DNA of 5,369 nt from Leptofilum sp050292445 (GTDB taxonomy: Bacteria; Chloroflexota; Anaerolineae; Promineifilales; Promineifilaceae), in NCBI GenBank assembly GCA_050292445.1, contig JBNKLQ010000362.1:1-5369 (forward strand), read 5' to 3'. Positions 1-5,198 of the stretch are shown here, one piece after another. Position numbers and translations under genes: made by a program. Position 1 is the stretch's first letter, and each line of letters opens with the position of its first letter. Below the pieces are notes generated by a model that was given only the letters and a program-made list of their open reading frames with translations, did not search any database and was not told where the DNA came from.

Positions 1-1221
1 TACGGTACCGCTGGCGTTGTCATGGGGCAGCACCACAGCGGCGGCCTGCCCACGCGCAACTGGGACGCAGGCGTCTTTGCAAATGCCGAAGCCATCGGCG
101 GCGAAAAGCTGTACGACGAACTGTTGCGCGGCGCAGAGGCAGGCAAACAAGACAAAGACGGCCGTGACACCTGCTACGCCTGCATCGTGCGCTGCAAACG
201 CGTGGTGGAATCCGAATACCAAAACAACCGCCTGCGCCACGAGTACGGCGGCCCCGAATACGAAACCATCGCCACCTTCGGCTCCTACTGCGGCATTGAT
301 GATTTACGCGCCGTCACCTACGCCAACCAGCTGTGCAACGAGTACGGCGTCGATACCATCTCCTGCGGCGCAACCATTTCTTGGGCAATGGAATGTTTTG
401 AAAATGAGGTACTCAACCTGGACGAAACAGACGGCATCGAGCTGCGCTACGGCAACGCCGAGGCGATGATTGCCATGCTGAAAAAGACACTCAACCGGGA
501 AGGCTTCGGCGACATTCTGGCCAATGGCTCGGCCAAAGCAGCTGATCTGCTGGGCAAGGGGCACGAATTTTTGCTCACGATCAAAGGCCAGGAGCTGCCC
601 GCCCACATGCCGCACGTCAAGCGCAGCCTGGGTGTTATCTACGCCGCCAATCCGTTCGGGGCCGATCACCAATCCTCGGAGCATGATCCAGTCTACAGCG
701 AAAAGGCGTATGAGCGATTCTACAAGCAGCGATTAGACCAAATTGGCCTGCACACGCCGCAGCCGCCCAAAGCAATCAATCCCGAAAAGATCGAGTTTGC
801 CCTGAAAACGCAGTACAACTACAGTGCCGCTGACACAGTGAGCCTGTGCCAGTTTGTCTATGGCCCCAGCTGGCAGCTGTACGGCCCGCAAGAAATGGCC
901 GACCTGCTGCGCGCCGCCACCGGCTGGGACGTTGATGTGGACGAGATTCAGGAAATCGGCCGTCGCCGCCTGAACCTGATGCGCGCTTTTAATGCCCGCG
1001 AAGGCTTGACGCGCGACAACGACACGCTGCCCCAAAAATTGCTCACCAAACCGCTAGCAGGCGGCCGTTCCGATGGCATCGTTATCGAAAAAGAAGAGCT
1101 GCAAGCCGGGCTGGACATGTACTATGCTCAAGCTGGCTGGGACGCCGCCACGGGCACCCCCACCCGCGCCACGCTTGAAGAAATCGGCCTCACCTGGGCA
1201 GCAGACGATCTGAACATTTAA
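1..1221 (+). CDS. Aldehyde ferredoxin oxidoreductase family protein, C-terminal part (5' end outside window)
   Basis: The frame is open from base 1 (YGTAGVV precedes the first visible Met at 22), so the true start lies upstream. The 406 visible residues match the AOR C-terminal catalytic region. Characterised AORs are about 600 residues long, so the N-terminal domain of roughly 200 residues is missing. Seen, numbering from base 1: a C-x2-C-x3-C motif (C58, C61, C65) and a distant C283 in DTVSLC, which match the four Cys ligands of the AOR [4Fe-4S] cluster (C288, C291, C295 and C494 in the Pyrococcus enzyme). GGPEYET at 83-89 and the FGSYCGIDDL and DTISCG segments are also family hallmarks. 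Family members hold a bis-pyranopterin tungsten or molybdenum centre and oxidise aldehydes to acids with ferredoxin in the cytoplasm. The usual DPR-type pterin motif appears here as HMPHVKRSLG (202-211), which suggests a distinct subfamily of unknown substrate. The family call is firm; the substrate and metal are inferred. Confidence 0.93.
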   Translation, partial: YGTAGVVMGQHHSGGLPTRNWDAGVFANAEAIGGEKLYDELLRGAEAGKQDKDGRDTCYACIVRCKRVVESEYQNNRLRHEYGGPEYETIATFGSYCGIDDLRAVTYANQLCNEYGVDTISCGATISWAMECFENEVLNLDETDGIELRYGNAEAMIAMLKKTLNREGFGDILANGSAKAADLLGKGHEFLLTIKGQELPAHMPHVKRSLGVIYAANPFGADHQSSEHDPVYSEKAYERFYKQRLDQIGLHTPQPPKAINPEKIEFALKTQYNYSAADTVSLCQFVYGPSWQLYGPQEMADLLRAATGWDVDVDEIQEIGRRRLNLMRAFNAREGLTRDNDTLPQKLLTKPLAGGRSDGIVIEKEELQAGLDMYYAQAGWDAATGTPTRATLEEIGLTWAADDLNI

Positions 1222-1224
1222 ACC

Positions 1225-1280
1225 CCGTAGCCGCGGTTTCTTACCGCGCAGGTTTATGCAGTAAGAAACTGCGGCTACGG
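1225..1280. repeat. Nested palindromic element (REP/MITE-like), intergenic
   Basis: Two 20-base arms (1225-1244 and 1261-1280) are reverse complements apart from one position, which would still pair as G-U in RNA. The loop is 16 bases (1245-1260). Each half also contains its own hairpin: CGCGGT 1232-1237 with ACCGCG 1243-1248 around TTCTT, and GCAGT 1258-1262 with ACTGC 1268-1272 around AAGAA. The two pentaloops are complementary. The element starts three bases after the AOR stop codon and is not followed by a T tract, so it is not a classic intrinsic terminator. The shape resembles dispersed REP/BIME-type palindromes that sit between genes and can affect mRNA stability. No second copy is present in this window, so dispersal is unproven. 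Confidence 0.75.
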
Positions 1281-1332
1281 CAAACTATTCACAATTTGCA
1301 GTGAGCGATGTGAACCTGCAAGGAAAATACGC

Positions 1333-1746
1333 ATGAGCGATACATTTCCATTGGAAGGCATGGCATTAACCCACATTCTCGTTGTGAGCGATCTGGATCG
1401 AGCCAGAACTTTTTATCGAGATGTGTTGGGGGCTTCGATTTATGGCGAATACGGCGGCACCTCCATCGTGTTTGATTTTGTCGGTGCCTGGCTGTTGGTG
1501 GTCACCGGCGGCGGCCCCACCAAAGACAAGCCGGAAGTCACGTTTGCGCCGCCGTTTGACCGCAACCAGGTGAGCCACGCCATGACCATTCGCGTGCCAG
1601 ACTGCCAGGCAGCCTATGAAATTCTCAAGGCGCGTGGGGCTGAATTCTTAACGCCGCCGGTCGATTGGGGCTACGAAATTCGCTGTTTCTTCCGCGATCC
1701 GGACGGACATCTTTTTGAAATTAGCCAGGTTGGGGCAAACGAGTAA
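1333..1746 (+). CDS. VOC family (glyoxalase/bleomycin-resistance fold) protein
   Basis: This 137-residue protein has the length and pattern of a single-chain vicinal-oxygen-chelate protein with two beta-alpha-beta-beta-beta modules. Module 1 opens with LTHILVVSDLDRARTFYRDV (12-31) and module 2 with HAMTIRVPDC (82-91). The end carries the typical FFRDPDGHLFEI (119-130). H14, H82 and E129 occupy the expected two-His-one-Glu metal positions, so it probably binds a divalent metal and may be an active lyase, isomerase, dioxygenase or resistance protein. The sequence does not decide which. The start is supported by AAGGAAA at 1320-1326, about six bases before the ATG. It lies 111 bp after the AOR gene on the same strand, separated by the palindromic element, so cotranscription is possible. 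It is likely cytoplasmic, since no signal peptide is visible. Confidence 0.92.
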   Translation: MSDTFPLEGMALTHILVVSDLDRARTFYRDVLGASIYGEYGGTSIVFDFVGAWLLVVTGGGPTKDKPEVTFAPPFDRNQVSHAMTIRVPDCQAAYEILKARGAEFLTPPVDWGYEIRCFFRDPDGHLFEISQVGANE

Positions 1747-1909
1747 ACAGCAGCGGCAATTTGCGCTGCCCAACCGCGCACGCTGTGGCCCGCTGATTGG
1801 ATTTTGCCGCTCACCACGCCGCTTTTCCCGGAAGAATCTTAGAATTTGCTGCCGATTCCTCACTTTGTTTGCAACATTGTCCATTTGCCCTGAAAATAAA
1901 AGGATGCAA
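1747..1909 (+). other. Spacer between VOC gene and M28 lipoprotein gene
   Basis: The frame of the downstream peptidase is open through this spacer and into the end of the VOC gene (an ATG lies at 1715). The translation before 1910 is basic and Cys-rich, looks like non-coding read-through, and would put 65 residues in front of a good lipoprotein signal. I found no convincing hexamer pair for a promoter. A weak TTGCAA (1869-1874) / GAAAAT (1892-1897) pair lies too close to the ribosome binding site. No intrinsic terminator is visible. Confidence 0.5.
1900..1903 (+). promoter_or_regulatory. Ribosome binding site deciding the M28 start
   Basis: AAGG at 1900-1903, within AAAAGG, sits six bases before the ATG at 1910. 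The in-frame ATG at 1904 directly abuts it with no spacer, so 1910 is preferred. That start also gives a compact lipoprotein signal peptide. Confidence 0.7.
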
Positions 1910-3280
1910 ATGCAAAAACGATTGATCTGGTTCATCATCATGGCGATGGGGCTGGCCGGGTGTAGTTTGGTCGAAGCGCCAGCCCGCCCAGCAATGCCGA
2001 CACCGGTAGCAACGGCCGTTTCCTGGGACGTCTCTCAATTCCCGGCGGGCGAAATGGTGCTGGACCCGGTTAGCGACGTGGTACCCCAGATCGATCCCCA
2101 AATTGCCGGGCTGGTGGCCGACGTTTCCCAGCAGCAGCTCATGGGCTACGTGCAAACGATGCAAAGCTTTGGCAACCGCAACGTTTTTAGCGCCACAGAT
2201 GATCCGGCATTTGGCATTGGCGCGACTCGACAGTGGTTGGTGAATGAATTTCAGCGGGTGGGGAACGGCCGTTTGCAGATCACCACACAAGAATTTCCCG
2301 TCTATTACAATGGTCTGTCCACCACGCCAGCTAACGTTGTCGCTACGCTGCCCGGACGCATTGAAAGCAAAGACCTTATCGTCATCATGGCCCACTACGA
2401 CAACCGTGCTCCGGAACCCACCGATGGCGAAACGTACGCGCCTGGGGCTAACGACAACGGCTCCGGTATCGCGCTGCTGCTGGAATCGGCTCGCCTGCTC
2501 AGCGCCTACGATTGGAACCAAACCATTGTCTTCCTGGCGGCTGCTGCCGAAGAACAGGGCACTTTTGGCTCACGACACTTTGTGCAAACTGCTTTTCTGG
2601 ACGGCCTGAACATCGTCGCCGCCATCAACTATGATGCGGTTGGCGGGCGCAGCGGCATTCCCCAATATGCCCGGCTGTTTGCGGCCAACCTGTTGGAATC
2701 CCCGGCAGGCGAGCTAGCCCGCTATTATGATTACATCGCCGGACTGTACGTGCCCGCCTTCCCTGTAGAAGTGATTGACGCGCTGGATCGGGAAGGCCGC
2801 TGGGGCGATCACCGTGAATTTGTCAATGCCGGCATGCCCGGCGTCCGCGTCATCGAATCGGTGGAAGACCCGGATATGGTCAATTCACGCCAGGATACCT
2901 GGGACCGGATTGATTACAATTATTTACAACAGATGGTGCAGATGAACATCGCCGTGGTGGCCAATCTGGCGGGCGCGCCGCAAACACCACAAACACCCAT
3001 CATTCAAGCGCTGGATTCACCAGGCGATTTTTGGCTGCGCTGGCCGACGGACCCCAACGCAGCGGGGTACGCAATTTCATTTCGGCCAATCGCTGAAGGC
3101 AGCTTCCCCACGTTTCGTTTTGTGCGGGCCAACGAGGCTGGCAACGTGGCCCTCACTGGGTTAGACCCCAATACGCGCTATGCAATAAGCTTGACGGCGT
3201 TGGATGAAAACGGCCGTCTCGGTGATTTCACCCCAGAAGTGATTGTTGAACCAGCGCAATCTACCGCTCAAGCCCCTTAG
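1910..3280 (+). CDS. M28 family zinc peptidase, lipoprotein, with C-terminal FN3-like domain
   Basis: With the start at 1910 the protein has 456 residues. It begins with a short basic tip (MQKR), a hydrophobic stretch and a lipobox LAGC with Cys18, so it should be exported and lipid-anchored outside the membrane. A Pro/Ala/Thr-rich linker follows. The M28 (aminopeptidase Y/S-like) domain covers about 65-355. Metal and catalytic motifs seen are AHYD (H162), GANDNGSG (D182), AAEEQG (E214 general base, E215 ligand), INYDAVG (D242) and the family GDHREF segment (H301). The fifth ligand His, normally in an HTxxDT-like motif, is Asn325 in VNSRQDTWD. Residues 362-446 resemble a fibronectin type III module, with WLRWP, GYAISF and LDPNTRYAISLTALD. 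The role is presumably extracellular peptide or amino-acid hydrolysis. Activity is uncertain because of the Asn substitution; Asn could still bind zinc, or the protein could be a specialised or inactive paralogue. Three ACGGCCGT sites fall in the gene. Confidence 0.92.
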   Translation: MQKRLIWFIIMAMGLAGCSLVEAPARPAMPTPVATAVSWDVSQFPAGEMVLDPVSDVVPQIDPQIAGLVADVSQQQLMGYVQTMQSFGNRNVFSATDDPAFGIGATRQWLVNEFQRVGNGRLQITTQEFPVYYNGLSTTPANVVATLPGRIESKDLIVIMAHYDNRAPEPTDGETYAPGANDNGSGIALLLESARLLSAYDWNQTIVFLAAAAEEQGTFGSRHFVQTAFLDGLNIVAAINYDAVGGRSGIPQYARLFAANLLESPAGELARYYDYIAGLYVPAFPVEVIDALDREGRWGDHREFVNAGMPGVRVIESVEDPDMVNSRQDTWDRIDYNYLQQMVQMNIAVVANLAGAPQTPQTPIIQALDSPGDFWLRWPTDPNAAGYAISFRPIAEGSFPTFRFVRANEAGNVALTGLDPNTRYAISLTALDENGRLGDFTPEVIVEPAQSTAQAP

Positions 3281-3495
3281 TTTTCATTGTAATAATGATC
3301 GTAATAATGCAATCGTAAGCTTTATCACAAGTTTCTGGTGGAGTGAAAAACCACATTCTCAACAACTACTCATTCACTAAAGCAAATTATTGGGTAAGAT
3401 AGATATTAATTCCTACATTTCGGTCTTGATATTTTTAGAAAAAACCTTTATTGTTAGGAACTGAAGTTGGTCAATTAATAAAGCGAGGCTTAACT
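3281..3495 (+). other. AT-rich spacer upstream of the small membrane protein gene
   Basis: Base composition drops sharply after the peptidase stop. The segment has a direct repeat GTAATAATG (3289-3297 and 3301-3309) and no clear hairpin followed by a T run. Two promoter-like pairs occur: TTCACT 3373-3378 with TAAGAT 3395-3400 (16-bp spacing), and the better one at 3426-3454. A TTG at 3451 opens the downstream frame, but it lies inside the predicted -10 box of that promoter and is unlikely to be the start. Confidence 0.5.
3426..3454 (+). promoter_or_regulatory. Candidate sigma-70-type promoter for the small membrane protein
   Basis: TTGATA (3426-3431, five of six to TTGACA) is separated by 17 bases from TATTGT (3449-3454, four of six to TATAAT), inside an AT-rich spacer. 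It would give a leader of about 35 bases before the ATG at 3496. The AT-rich background raises the chance of a random match. Confidence 0.45.
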
Positions 3496-3639
3496 ATGTT
3501 GATTTTGTTGGCGTCTATCCTATTTTATGTTCTCATTATGGCGATGGTTCAGAAACGTCGTCAGCTTCAAGCGCAAACCATTGCTATTGCCAAACAACGT
3601 CAACAACGACTTCGCCAGCAACAATACGACCGCTTTTAA
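3496..3639 (+). CDS. Small single-span membrane protein with basic Gln-rich tail (unknown function)
   Basis: The ATG at 3496 is preceded by GAGG (3485-3488) at seven bases and gives a 47-residue protein. An in-frame TTG at 3451 would add 15 residues but has no good ribosome binding site. Residues 2-18 form one continuous hydrophobic helix (LILLASILFYVLIMAMV). From 19 on comes QKRRQLQAQ and a Gln/Arg/Lys-rich tail with eight basic residues and one acidic, likely helical or coiled-coil. By the positive-inside rule the tail should be cytoplasmic. I recognise no family. Support for a real gene comes from the ribosome binding site, the coherent membrane topology, an upstream promoter candidate and a strong terminator 31 bases after the stop. 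Its composition is more AT-rich than its left neighbours. It might be a regulator or stabiliser of a membrane complex, but the sequence does not say which. Confidence 0.65.
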   Translation: MLILLASILFYVLIMAMVQKRRQLQAQTIAIAKQRQQRLRQQQYDRF

Positions 3640-3670
3640 TTCTTAATTTAATTTACCGCACAAAAAATTT

Positions 3671-3703
3671 CAGGCAGGCTACAAAAGTAGCCTGCCTGTT
3701 TTT
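3671..3703. terminator. Strong intrinsic terminator, probably bidirectional
   Basis: A perfect 12-bp stem (CAGGCAGGCTAC 3671-3682 with GTAGCCTGCCTG 3687-3698) has an AAAA loop and is followed by TTTTT (3699-3703). This ends transcription of the small membrane protein gene on the + strand. On the - strand the same stem is followed, after AAA, by six T (complement of A 3662-3667), so it can also end the converging SDR transcript. Confidence 0.93.
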
Positions 3704-3717
3704 GTCTTCAGTCAATT

Positions 3718-3733
3718 GTTGCATATATGCAAC
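3718..3733. repeat. Perfect 16-bp palindrome next to the SDR stop codon
   Basis: GTTGCATATATGCAAC is exactly self-complementary and ends at the base adjoining the SDR stop codon (3734-3736). It lies between that stop and the shared terminator, so it falls in the 3' untranslated part of the SDR mRNA. It could be a binding site for a dimeric protein, or a small RNA hairpin (six-base stem, TATA loop). No function is established. Confidence 0.6.
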
Positions 3734-4810
3734 TTAGTTCTCTTTTTGCCGTCCCAAATACCAGAGCAAAAATAAAACGGCCGCAGCCAACAAAGCCAAT
3801 CCCGCCACTTTCTTCTCATTTTGACGCGGCGCTTCCCTTGGTTCGGTGCGGGCAATCCAGTCAAAGGTTTCTAGCAAGCCAGTTTGCAACGGCCGTGTGG
3901 TCCAGCCCAATTCCGACCGTGCTTTATCGGACCGAGCGATGTAAGAGGCTCCCAAACTAGCCACCGCCTCCTCAGAAAAGAGGCTGGGCAACGGGACAAC
4001 GGTGCCAACAGCCCCGGCTATTGGTGCTAATTTACGTAACGGCCGTCCTTCAACACGCAGCGACGGTGGTTTACGCCCAATCAGGTGTGCCCAAAAGTCA
4101 ACCATTTCATTCAGCGGAATGGCTGGTCCAGTGAGAATGTAGCTTTCCCCAACCTTTCCTTTGTCTGCTGCCAAAAGGTGCCCTTCAGCAATATCCTCAA
4201 CATGAGCATAAGTTACCGTTAAATCAGAACCGGGCAAAATGGGCAGCCCCCGGTAAAACATGCGCATCAACTGGGCAATGAAGCTGGTATCGCCAGGACC
4301 ATAAACACCACCGGGCATCGCAATAATAATGGGCGCCCCTTTTTCAATAAGCGGTTGAGCGACCTTATAGTGGGCCAGCCACTTGGTGCGATCATATTCT
4401 GTTAGGAAAGGACCTTCTTTGTAATAGCTTTCATCCACCAACTGCCCTTGGGTGTCCCCGTAAACCGCGATAGTGCTGGTGTACACAATCTTGGGAACAC
4501 CTAACTCGTGAGCCAGACGCAGGACACGACGGGTACCACCCACATTAATTGCCTCAGCATTCATCCAGTCTGGTGCACCCAGCTTGTACCAGGCAGCAAT
4601 ATGAAAAACCACGTCGCATCCTTCCATGCCTGGGCGCAAAGAAGCTGCGTCGGTGATATCGCCCATAAAAACGGTAGCACCCAACTGACGCAGCAAAGCA
4701 GCGCTTTCTTCCGAACGTGCCAGCGCATGAACCTCATCACCACGCGCTACCAGCTTTTGCACAACGTGCTGACCAATAAACCCGGACCCACCTGTTACGA
4801 ATGCTTTCAT
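3734..4810 (-). CDS. Extended SDR (NAD(P)-dependent epimerase/reductase family) with C-terminal membrane anchor
   Basis: The 358-residue protein has the Rossmann nucleotide motif TGGSGFIG (6-13), GDITD (50-54), FHIAAWY (69-75), the TSTIAVYG strand (111-118) and the catalytic YDRTK (Y139, K143). MPGGVYGPGD (165-174) and the late DKARSELGWTTRPLQTGL (295-312) are typical of extended SDRs acting as nucleotide-sugar epimerases, dihydroflavonol-reductase-like or 3-beta-HSD-like enzymes, including the HpnA type. The second strand ends in ALARS, with Arg32 where NAD-specific members have Asp, so NADP(H) preference is plausible. Residues 335-352 (VAGLALLAAAVLFLLWYL) form a hydrophobic helix after a charged NEKK, followed by GRQKEN. 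The enzyme is therefore probably tail-anchored with its active domain in the cytoplasm, which hints at a lipid-linked or membrane substrate. The start has a good GGTGAGGAA ribosome binding site (complement of 4819-4827). The family is sure; the substrate is not known. Confidence 0.93.
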   Translation of the reverse strand: MKAFVTGGSGFIGQHVVQKLVARGDEVHALARSEESAALLRQLGATVFMGDITDAASLRPGMEGCDVVFHIAAWYKLGAPDWMNAEAINVGGTRRVLRLAHELGVPKIVYTSTIAVYGDTQGQLVDESYYKEGPFLTEYDRTKWLAHYKVAQPLIEKGAPIIIAMPGGVYGPGDTSFIAQLMRMFYRGLPILPGSDLTVTYAHVEDIAEGHLLAADKGKVGESYILTGPAIPLNEMVDFWAHLIGRKPPSLRVEGRPLRKLAPIAGAVGTVVPLPSLFSEEAVASLGASYIARSDKARSELGWTTRPLQTGLLETFDWIARTEPREAPRQNEKKVAGLALLAAAVLFLLWYLGRQKEN

Positions 4811-4849
4811 AAATTTGATTCCTCACCAATTATTGATTCAACTTTGAAC

Positions 4850-4877
4850 ATTATACCAAGACAGTGGTGACAGTCAC
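4850..4877 (-). promoter_or_regulatory. Promoter of the SDR gene (extended -10)
   Basis: On the - strand a perfect TATAAT (complement of 4850-4855) is preceded by TGG, giving an extended -10. GTGACT (complement of 4872-4877, four of six to TTGACA) lies 16 bases upstream. The start of transcription would fall about 30 bases before the ATG. The -35 overlaps a small palindrome GTGAC-A-GTCAC (4867-4877), which could allow repressor binding. Confidence 0.75.
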
Positions 4878-4918
4878 TTTTTAAATCTTTAGGGCAAGCG
4901 GAACAAGTAGCTGTCACC
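4866..4918. promoter_or_regulatory. Inverted-repeat pair between divergent promoters
   Basis: GGTGACAG (4866-4873) and CTGTCACC (4911-4918) are exact reverse complements with 37 bases between them. The left arm overlaps the -35 region of the SDR promoter; the right arm lies about 20 bp before the tRNA promoter. They may be paired operator half-sites for a looping or dimeric regulator. Eight-base arms could arise by chance, so function is only suggested. Confidence 0.4.
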
Positions 4919-4937
4919 TCAGCATTGACGACTCCCC

Positions 4938-4965
4938 TTGCATCCGGGGCGCACGCTGCTATAAT
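4938..4965 (+). promoter_or_regulatory. Promoter of the tRNA-Val gene (extended -10)
   Basis: TATAAT at 4960-4965 is a perfect -10, with TG at 4957-4958 making it an extended -10. The best-spaced upstream hexamer is TTGCAT (4938-4943, 16 bases away), which is weak. A better-looking TTGACG (4925-4930) is too far at 29 bases. Transcription would start near 4972, a few bases before the mature tRNA. Confidence 0.75.
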
Positions 4966-4980
4966 TTCCATCCCTTAATC

Positions 4981-5054
4981 GGGCGCGTAGCTCAGCTGGT
5001 TAGAGCGTTCGGTTCACATCCGAGAGGTCGTTGGTTCGAGTCCAATCGCGCCCA
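4981..5054 (+). tRNA. tRNA-Val (anticodon CAC)
   Basis: The 74-base sequence folds as a full cloverleaf. The acceptor GGGCGCG (4981-4987) pairs perfectly with CGCGCCC (5047-5053), with discriminator A5054. The D stem is GCTC/GAGC (4990-4993, 5003-5006). The anticodon stem TTCGG/CCGAG carries the loop TTCACAT (5013-5019). The T stem GTTGG/CCAAT has the loop TTCGAGT (5035-5041). The anticodon at 5015-5017 is CAC, which reads the valine codon GUG, and A73 agrees with known valine identity. The 3' CCA is not encoded and must be added after transcription. A T run (5056-5060) follows directly and may help end transcription. Confidence 0.97.
5030..5054 (+). other. Candidate attachment site (tRNA 3' end) for an integrated element
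   Basis: The T-arm and acceptor end of tRNA genes are common targets of tyrosine recombinases, and a recombinase gene fragment ends about 145 bases downstream. This makes the 3' end of the tRNA-Val gene a natural att candidate. No second copy of this sequence is present within the window, so the partner site would have to lie to the right, outside it. Confidence 0.3.
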
Positions 5055-5198
5055 CTTTTTGCACACTTTTCGCTTTTTAAAACTTCGCTCCTTCGCATAA
5101 ACCATATTTCGACCCGAGAAATACCTTTTAGTTACCTCACCCTTATATCGTAATAGCCATCAATTTACAACTCAATTCCCATTCCCAGTTTCCATTGT
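5055..5198. other. AT-rich spacer between tRNA-Val and recombinase gene
   Basis: No reading frame of note is visible. TTCGC occurs three times (5069-5073, 5084-5088, 5092-5096), and CACTTTT-type runs repeat just after the tRNA. Further on, ATTCCC occurs twice in tandem near 5175-5186. Such short direct repeats could be recombinase arm sites, but nothing here proves it. I see no strong terminator hairpin for the recombinase gene. Confidence 0.4.

Larger units (their letters stand above)
158..4046. repeat. Over-represented palindromic octamer ACGGCCGT
   Basis: The 8-base palindrome occurs six times: 158-165, 2012-2019, 2265-2272, 3210-3217, 3889-3896 and 4039-4046. Five of the six are preceded by A. 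All lie in coding regions (AOR, M28, SDR) and in different reading contexts. Near matches CGGCCGT occur at 959-965 and 1062-1068, and ACGGCCGC at 3777-3784. At this base composition roughly 0.1 copies would be expected in 5.4 kb, so the excess is strong. Confidence 0.7.

Noticed and set aside
17..469. + strand open frame of 150 codons overlapping AOR
   Set aside because: Low-complexity Ala/Thr/Pro-rich translation in an alternative frame of a conserved enzyme gene.
1225..1280. The palindrome as an intrinsic terminator of the AOR gene
   Set aside because: No T tract follows either arm, and the loop is long; a REP-like element fits better.
1869..1897. TTGCAA / GAAAAT as a promoter for the peptidase gene
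   Set aside because: The -10 match is poor and would lie directly against the ribosome binding site, leaving no leader.
1715..1909. Upstream extension of the peptidase frame to an ATG at 1715
   Set aside because: It would overlap the VOC gene, has no good ribosome binding site and would bury a well-formed lipoprotein signal peptide that starts at 1910.
1811..2521. Long - strand open frame of 236 codons
   Set aside because: It lies opposite the well-supported M28 gene, shows no recognisable motif and is a composition-driven shadow.
4508..4870. + strand open frame of 120 codons opposite the SDR start
   Set aside because: It is antisense to the conserved SDR N-terminus and its promoter, with no ribosome binding site or motif.
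4925..4965. TTGACG with TATAAT as the tRNA promoter pair
   Set aside because: The 29-base spacing is far outside the workable range; the extended -10 probably compensates for a weak -35 at 4938-4943.
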